The notes beneath the pieces are model-generated. The model saw nothing but the letters and a program-made list of their open reading frames with translations, made no database searches and was not told the origin of the DNA. From Actinoplanes xinjiangensis (GTDB lineage Bacteria > Actinomycetota > Actinomycetes > Mycobacteriales > Micromonosporaceae), in contig NZ_QGGR01000006.1 in assembly GCF_003148685.1 (NCBI RefSeq), positions 186,001-250,000 on the forward strand: 64,000 nucleotides of DNA, written 5' to 3'. This document shows positions 57,930 to 64,000 of the stretch, piece by piece (the stretch's first letter is position 1; every line of letters begins with the position of its first letter). A program made the translations under genes and the position numbers.

Positions 57930-58919
57930 ATGGAATACCGCCGTAGCGGGCGCAGCGGTCTGCAGCTGCCCGCCGTCTCCCTCGGCCTGTGGCACAACTT
58001 CGGCGACGACAAGCCGGCGGCCACCCAGCGGGCGATCCTGCGCCGGGCGTTCGATCTGGGCATCACCCATTTCGATCTGGCGAACAACTACGGCCCGCCG
58101 TACGGGTCGGCGGAGGAGAACTTCGGCCGGTTCCTGGCCACCGACTTCCGGCAGCACCGCGACGAGCTGGTGATCTCGACGAAGGCCGGTTACGACATGT
58201 GGCCCGGGCCGTACGGCAACGGGGGTTCCCGCAAGTATCTGACCGCCTCGCTGGACCAGTCGCTGAAGCGGATGGGTGTGGACTACGTCGACATCTTCTA
58301 CTCGCACCGCCTGGATCCCGGGACGCCGCTGGAAGAGACGATGGGCGCGCTGGACGCCGCGGTGCGGGCGGGTAAGGCGCTGTACGTCGGCATCTCGTCC
58401 TACTCGCCGGAACGGACCGCCGAGGCCGCGACGATCCTGCGTGACCTGGGCACCCCGCTGCTGATCCATCAGCCGTCCTACTCGATGCTGAACCGCTGGA
58501 TCGAGGGCGGGCTGCTGGACACGCTCGAACAGGTGGGTGCCGGCTGCATCGCGTTCTCCCCGCTGGCGCAGGGCATGCTCACCGACCGGTATCTGACCGG
58601 TGTGCCGGAGGACTCGCGGGCGTCGGCGGACAAGTCGCTGAGCACCGACCTGCTCAGCCCGGAGAACCTGGACAAGATCCGGGCGCTGAACGTGATCGCC
58701 GAACGGCGTGGCCAGAGCCTGGCGCAGCTGGCGATCGCCTGGGTGCTGCGGGACCCGCGGATGACCTCCACGGTCCTGGGGGCCAGCAGTGTCGCCCAAC
58801 TGGAGAGCAACGTCGCGGCCCTGGACGGTCTCTCGTTCACCGCCGACGAGCTGGCCGAGATCGACAAGTACGCCACCGAGTCGGGCATCAACCTATGGGC
58901 GGACTCCAGTGACCAGTGA
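57930..58919 (+). CDS. Aldo/keto reductase (YghZ/potassium-channel beta-like)
   Basis: This 329-residue reductase of the AKR14/Kv-beta-like group has catalytic Asp and Tyr in HFDLANNYGPPYGSAEENFG, Lys in ISTKAGYDMWPGPYG and His in FYSHRLDP. Members reduce methylglyoxal or L-glyceraldehyde 3-phosphate. The ATG has AGAGG upstream. Its last 27 bp overlap the convergent histidine kinase gene. Confidence 0.9.
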   Translation: MEYRRSGRSGLQLPAVSLGLWHNFGDDKPAATQRAILRRAFDLGITHFDLANNYGPPYGSAEENFGRFLATDFRQHRDELVISTKAGYDMWPGPYGNGGSRKYLTASLDQSLKRMGVDYVDIFYSHRLDPGTPLEETMGALDAAVRAGKALYVGISSYSPERTAEAATILRDLGTPLLIHQPSYSMLNRWIEGGLLDTLEQVGAGCIAFSPLAQGMLTDRYLTGVPEDSRASADKSLSTDLLSPENLDKIRALNVIAERRGQSLAQLAIAWVLRDPRMTSTVLGASSVAQLESNVAALDGLSFTADELAEIDKYATESGINLWADSSDQ

Positions 58920-60857
58920 GAGCGACGGCAGCGTGAAGGTGAAGCGGGAGCCGCCACCGGGTTCGTCGTCGGCGGTGATGGTGCCGCCGTGTCGTTCCAC
59001 GATGCGCCGGCAGATCGTCAGTCCCAGCCCGGTGCCCAGGTAGCCGCCGTCGACGTGGGCCCGGTGGAAGTTGCCGAAGATCGCCTCGTGCTGGCCCGCG
59101 GGGATGCCGATGCCGTTGTCCACGATCCGTACGGCGACCATCGTCTCGTCCTGCTCCGCGGTGATCCGCAGCGCCGGTAGCACGCCGCGGGCGGTGTACT
59201 TGACGGCGTTGCCGATCAGGTTGTCCACCAGCTGCCGGACGAGTACCGGGTCGGCCAGGACCGAGGGGAGGGGGCCGATGGTGAAGCGGGGTACCGGCGC
59301 ACCGGAGGCCACCGCCGCGTCCGCGCGGGCGAGGGCGATCTCGGCGACCACCTCGGCCAGGTCGACCGGTGCCGGGTCGACCGTCGCCTCCCGTGCGGTG
59401 GCGTAGGACAGCAGGCCGTCGATCAGGCCACGCATCCGGGCCGAGGACCGGGCCACCCGGGTCAGGTCGGCGTACGCCTCGCCCACGCTCGGATGGTCCG
59501 GCGCGTCCGCCAGCGACTCCATCGCCGCCATCGTCCATCCGTCCACGCTGCTCAGCGGGTTGATCAGGTCGTGTGCCACCACCCCGGCGAAGCTGGTCAG
59601 CTCGTCGCGGTGGCGGCGTTCGGCGGTCACGTCGTGGAAGAGCACCACCGCGCTGTCGGCGCAGTCGGGGTGTGGCAGCGGGGTGGCGGTCACCCGGACG
59701 ACCCGGTCCTCCGGCCCGTCCGGGGGGTGGACCACCAGGTCGGTGCTGGGTACGTCCGCACCGGCCAGCACCCGCAGCAGGGCCAGGTCGGCCTCGGCGA
59801 GCAGCCCCTCGGCGGCCGGGTTGCGCAGGGTCACCCGGTTGTCCGGGCCGATCACCGCGAGTCCGTCGGCCATCGAGTCGATGATCGCGGTGAGCAGCCC
59901 GGCGTGGTGTTTGACCTGCTCCTTCTCCTGGGCCAGGGCGGTCAGCAGCGCCTGCCGTTCCTCCCGTGCCAGGGCCAGGGCCAGACCGACCACGGCGACC
60001 AGGGTGACGAAGAGCTGCACCAGGACGGCGCGGAACGGGGCGTCGTCGACGGTGGCGAACGGTCCGTACCCGGTCAGCGTGTACCGCAGGGCGAGGACAC
60101 CGACCACCAGGTTGTGCAGGAGCACCCACGGGGTGCTGAGCCGGGCGCCGACCAGGACGGTGATGGCGAGCAGGGCGAACGAGACCGGGAAGCGCTGCTC
60201 GTAGGCGAAGACGGCCAGGTGCCCGGCGATGCTGAGGGCGCCGATCCCGGCGATCTCGGCGATCCGGCGGGGTGCGACGGCGGCCGGCCGCCGGGCGGCG
60301 GGCCACCGGCTGAGGGCGGCGCCCGCACAGATTCCGGCCGATCCGAGGACCAGGATGCTGGCGGTGTGCCGGGCCACCGACATGGTCGTGACGACGACCG
60401 GCAGGGAACCGGTGACCAGCCAGCGGCCCACCAGGCTGACGGCGCTGGCCACGAGGGTCGCGGCGACGCCGGCCCGCAGCAGCGCCCACAGATCCCGCGG
60501 GGTGCGCAGCGGTGCGCTGCCGCCGGCGCCCCACAGGTGGGGACTCCAGCGGTGCAGCAGCCGCACGAAGACCAGGGCCTGGACCAGCCCGACCACCCCG
60601 GCGACGACACCGACCGCCGGGCTGGTGCCGGTCCACCAGTTGACCGTCCCGAGGATCACCGCCAGCAGCACCATGTCGAGGCGCCGGGTGGGCGCCGTGC
60701 GGTGCGCGCAGAACCAGACCACGGCGACGCCGGCGGCCGGCCAGGCCAGGTTGTGGTTGCCGACCAGGACGAGGCGCCGCCCCGCATAGCAGGCGGCGGC
60801 GTAGACGAGGGCGAAGCACACGGTCCGGGCCAGGGAGCTCCGGTAGCCAGCCTTCAC
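58893..60857 (-). CDS. MASE1-like membrane histidine kinase with PAS domain
   Basis: This 654-residue kinase has eight to nine N-terminal helices (about 1-310) resembling MASE1. A PAS domain (about 325-430), HisKA (SFAGVVAHDLINPLSSVDGW, His in AHDL) and HATPase_c (LIGNAVKYTARG, DNGIGIPAGQHEAIF, GTGLGLTICRRIV) follow. There is no receiver and no regulator next to it, so it is an orphan. I prefer GTG 60857 because GGAGG lies 5-6 nt upstream. An ATG at 60884 would have its GGGGAG touching the start codon. Confidence 0.85.
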   Translation of the reverse strand: MKAGYRSSLARTVCFALVYAAACYAGRRLVLVGNHNLAWPAAGVAVVWFCAHRTAPTRRLDMVLLAVILGTVNWWTGTSPAVGVVAGVVGLVQALVFVRLLHRWSPHLWGAGGSAPLRTPRDLWALLRAGVAATLVASAVSLVGRWLVTGSLPVVVTTMSVARHTASILVLGSAGICAGAALSRWPAARRPAAVAPRRIAEIAGIGALSIAGHLAVFAYEQRFPVSFALLAITVLVGARLSTPWVLLHNLVVGVLALRYTLTGYGPFATVDDAPFRAVLVQLFVTLVAVVGLALALAREERQALLTALAQEKEQVKHHAGLLTAIIDSMADGLAVIGPDNRVTLRNPAAEGLLAEADLALLRVLAGADVPSTDLVVHPPDGPEDRVVRVTATPLPHPDCADSAVVLFHDVTAERRHRDELTSFAGVVAHDLINPLSSVDGWTMAAMESLADAPDHPSVGEAYADLTRVARSSARMRGLIDGLLSYATAREATVDPAPVDLAEVVAEIALARADAAVASGAPVPRFTIGPLPSVLADPVLVRQLVDNLIGNAVKYTARGVLPALRITAEQDETMVAVRIVDNGIGIPAGQHEAIFGNFHRAHVDGGYLGTGLGLTICRRIVERHGGTITADDEPGGGSRFTFTLPSLSLVTGVRP

Positions 60858-60920
60858 GGCTTCCTCCCGCTGGACGGTCGACATCTCCCCATCGGCCGGT
60901 TCCCGCGGCGGCTGAGACCA

Positions 60921-62426
60921 TCAGGCCACGCTGATCGCCGTCCAGGAGACCGGGGGCAGCGTGACGGTCAGGACGCCGCCGGTGAGCGCGGCGGTGTCGT
61001 TGGCCCGCGGGACGACCCGGGCCGGGTCGTCGCGGGTGTTGGCGGCGTACGGATCGTCGTCCCAGATGCCGGTCGCGGTCGCCGACGAGAGGGCGGGGAA
61101 GCCGCTCAGGTCCACGGTCACGGTCGCCGGTGTGGTGGTGTCGCGGTTCTGGAGGAACAGCTGGACCGTGCCGTCCTCGGTGGTGGCGGCCGCGGCCACC
61201 GCCGGCACGTCGCCGTACCGGGCGGTCGGGACGGTGTCCGCGTCGAGGGTGACCTTGAGGGCCGTACCCCTGGCTGCCTTGGACGTCAGGGCGAAGGGAT
61301 GAAAGGTGGTCTGGCGCCAGGCGGGGCCGCCGGGCTCGGTCATGATCGGGGCGATGACGTTGACCAGCTGTGCCAGCGACGCCGAGGTGACCCGGTCGGC
61401 GTGGTTGAGCAGGCTGATGAGCAGCCCGCCGACGGTGACCGCGTCGGCGACCGTGTAGACGTCCTCCAGCAGGCGCGGTGCCACCGGCCAGTCGTCGATC
61501 GCGAAGGTGCCCTCCTGCTCGTTCCAGCGGGTGAAGTACCAGACGTTCCACTCGTCGAACGAGATGTCGATGCGCTTGTCCGAGCGTTTCACGGCCCGCA
61601 CGTGGTCGATGGTGGCCACGACCGCGTCGATGAAGGCGTCCATGTCGGTGCCGGAGGCGAGGAAACCGGCCAGGTCACCGTCGTGTTCCTGGTAGTAGGC
61701 GTGGCAGGAGATGTAGTCGACGTCGTCCCAGGTGTGTTCCAGCACAGTGCGTTCCCAGGTGCCGAAGGTCGGCATGTCCCGGTTCGACGAACCGCACACC
61801 ACCAGCGTCAGCCGGGTGTCGACCAGTCGCATCGCCTTCGCGACCTGGGAGGCGAGCCTGCCGTAGTCGTCGGCGCTGCGGTGACCGACCTGCCACGGGC
61901 CGTCCATCTCGTTGCCCAGGCACCACATCGTCACCCCGAACGGCTCCTCCCGGCCGTTGGCGCGGCGCTGGTCGCTGCGGGTGGTCCCGGACGGCACGTT
62001 GGCGTACTCGAGCAGGTCGACGGCCTCCTTCACCCCGCGGGTGCCGAGGTTGACGGCCAGCATCAGCTCGCTGCCGACCAGGTCCAGCCAGTCGTGGAAC
62101 TCGTGCAGGCCGACCCGGTTGGTCTCGGTGGAGTGCCACGCCAGGTCGAGGCGCCGGGGCCGCCCGTCGACCGGCCCGACACCGTCCTCCCACTGATAGC
62201 CGGAGACGAAGTTGCCGCCCGGATAGCGGATCGTGGTGACGCCCAGCTCCTTGACCAGCTCGATCACATCGCGCCGGAACCCGTCCGGGCCGGCCGTGGG
62301 GTGGCCCGGTTCGTGGATGCCGTCGTAGACGTGCCGGCCCAGATGCTCGACGAAGCCACCGAACAGCCGCCGGTCGATCGGGCCGACCGGGAACGCCGGG
62401 TGCAGTGTGAGATGGGCGCGCGTCAC
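60921..62426 (-). CDS. GH51 alpha-L-arabinofuranosidase (intracellular type)
   Basis: This 501-residue enzyme removes arabinose side chains from arabinoxylan or arabinan fragments. It has the family's RLFGGFVEHLGRHVYDGI start, acid/base Glu about 173 in CLGNEMDGPWQ and nucleophile Glu about 292 in ISFDEWNVWY, plus the C-terminal beta-sandwich. There is no signal peptide, so it works on imported oligosaccharides. The GTG start faces a divergent beta-galactosidase 48 bp away, and the two probably share regulation. Confidence 0.92.
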   Translation of the reverse strand: MTRAHLTLHPAFPVGPIDRRLFGGFVEHLGRHVYDGIHEPGHPTAGPDGFRRDVIELVKELGVTTIRYPGGNFVSGYQWEDGVGPVDGRPRRLDLAWHSTETNRVGLHEFHDWLDLVGSELMLAVNLGTRGVKEAVDLLEYANVPSGTTRSDQRRANGREEPFGVTMWCLGNEMDGPWQVGHRSADDYGRLASQVAKAMRLVDTRLTLVVCGSSNRDMPTFGTWERTVLEHTWDDVDYISCHAYYQEHDGDLAGFLASGTDMDAFIDAVVATIDHVRAVKRSDKRIDISFDEWNVWYFTRWNEQEGTFAIDDWPVAPRLLEDVYTVADAVTVGGLLISLLNHADRVTSASLAQLVNVIAPIMTEPGGPAWRQTTFHPFALTSKAARGTALKVTLDADTVPTARYGDVPAVAAAATTEDGTVQLFLQNRDTTTPATVTVDLSGFPALSSATATGIWDDDPYAANTRDDPARVVPRANDTAALTGGVLTVTLPPVSWTAISVA

Positions 62427-62468
62427 GTGGGAACTCCTTCACGTCGGGCGGTGATCGAGAAAGACTAG

Positions 62469-64000
<1,532 letters not shown>

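Overview
The window is very GC-rich DNA with strong third-position G/C, many GTG/TTG starts, 4-bp ATGA/GTGA gene overlaps, TAnnnT boxes 6-7 nt before start codons (leaderless-type promoters) and a conservon (cvn) operon. Together these point to a filamentous actinobacterium. An Actinoplanes-like member of the Micromonosporaceae is my best guess, but that is inference.

Layout. 1-4300: end of an unknown gene, a NarL-type two-component pair, a patatin-like lipase and a GT4 glycosyltransferase. 4300-15100: a plant-polysaccharide block with a secreted CE15 glucuronoyl esterase, a GH26 mannanase, a GH2 beta-mannosidase and a sugar ABC importer, flanked by a LacI-type protein that has no DNA-binding domain and by a ROK repressor. 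15800-16350: a compact RNA locus described below. 16349-22600: two divergent hybrid histidine kinases. 22600-30300: a secreted GH-A arabinofuranosidase-like enzyme behind a perfect CebR-type operator, an MFS/TetR pair, a frameshifted XRE regulator, a PPOX-fold protein, a secreted unknown and a methyltransferase. 30300-35200: an operon of ABC ATPase, FtsX-like permease, kinase and regulator. 35470-40811: two overlapping genes encoding three dynamin-like GTPase domains. 40880-44640: a conservon ending in an FAD monooxygenase. 44986-52300: a membrane protein, an ECF41 sigma factor with an oxidoreductase, a methyltransferase, a Rieske oxygenase/small protein/reductase operon with a divergent IclR, and an alpha/beta-hydrolase relic. 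52326-64000: an EAL protein, an AI-2E family transporter, a fused tautomerase with MarR, LysR with two aldo-keto reductases, a MASE1-like kinase, a GH51 arabinofuranosidase and the start of a GH2 beta-galactosidase.

The most striking element lies at 15873-16308 on the minus strand. A promoter-like sequence leads into a 16-codon ORF, MQRWQYQQTVATGRRS, with a good ribosome binding site. An intrinsic terminator with six Ts follows, and 12 nt later come three tRNA genes: Trp(CCA), Gln(CTG) and Tyr(GTA). Six of residues 2-8 of the leader are Gln, Trp or Tyr, the same three amino acids as the tRNAs. The end of the leader ORF is perfectly complementary over 9 nt to the 5' arm of the terminator. This has the architecture of ribosome-mediated attenuation, but it controls tRNAs rather than a biosynthetic operon. 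It would let the cell make reserve Trp/Gln/Tyr tRNAs when ribosomes stall for lack of exactly those charged tRNAs. The parts are seen in the sequence; the mechanism is inferred.

The other themes are biomass breakdown (CE15, GH26, GH2, two arabinofuranosidase-type enzymes, beta-galactosidase, Rieske demethylase-like operon) and dense signalling (five conventional histidine kinases, a conservon, an EAL protein and many one-component regulators).
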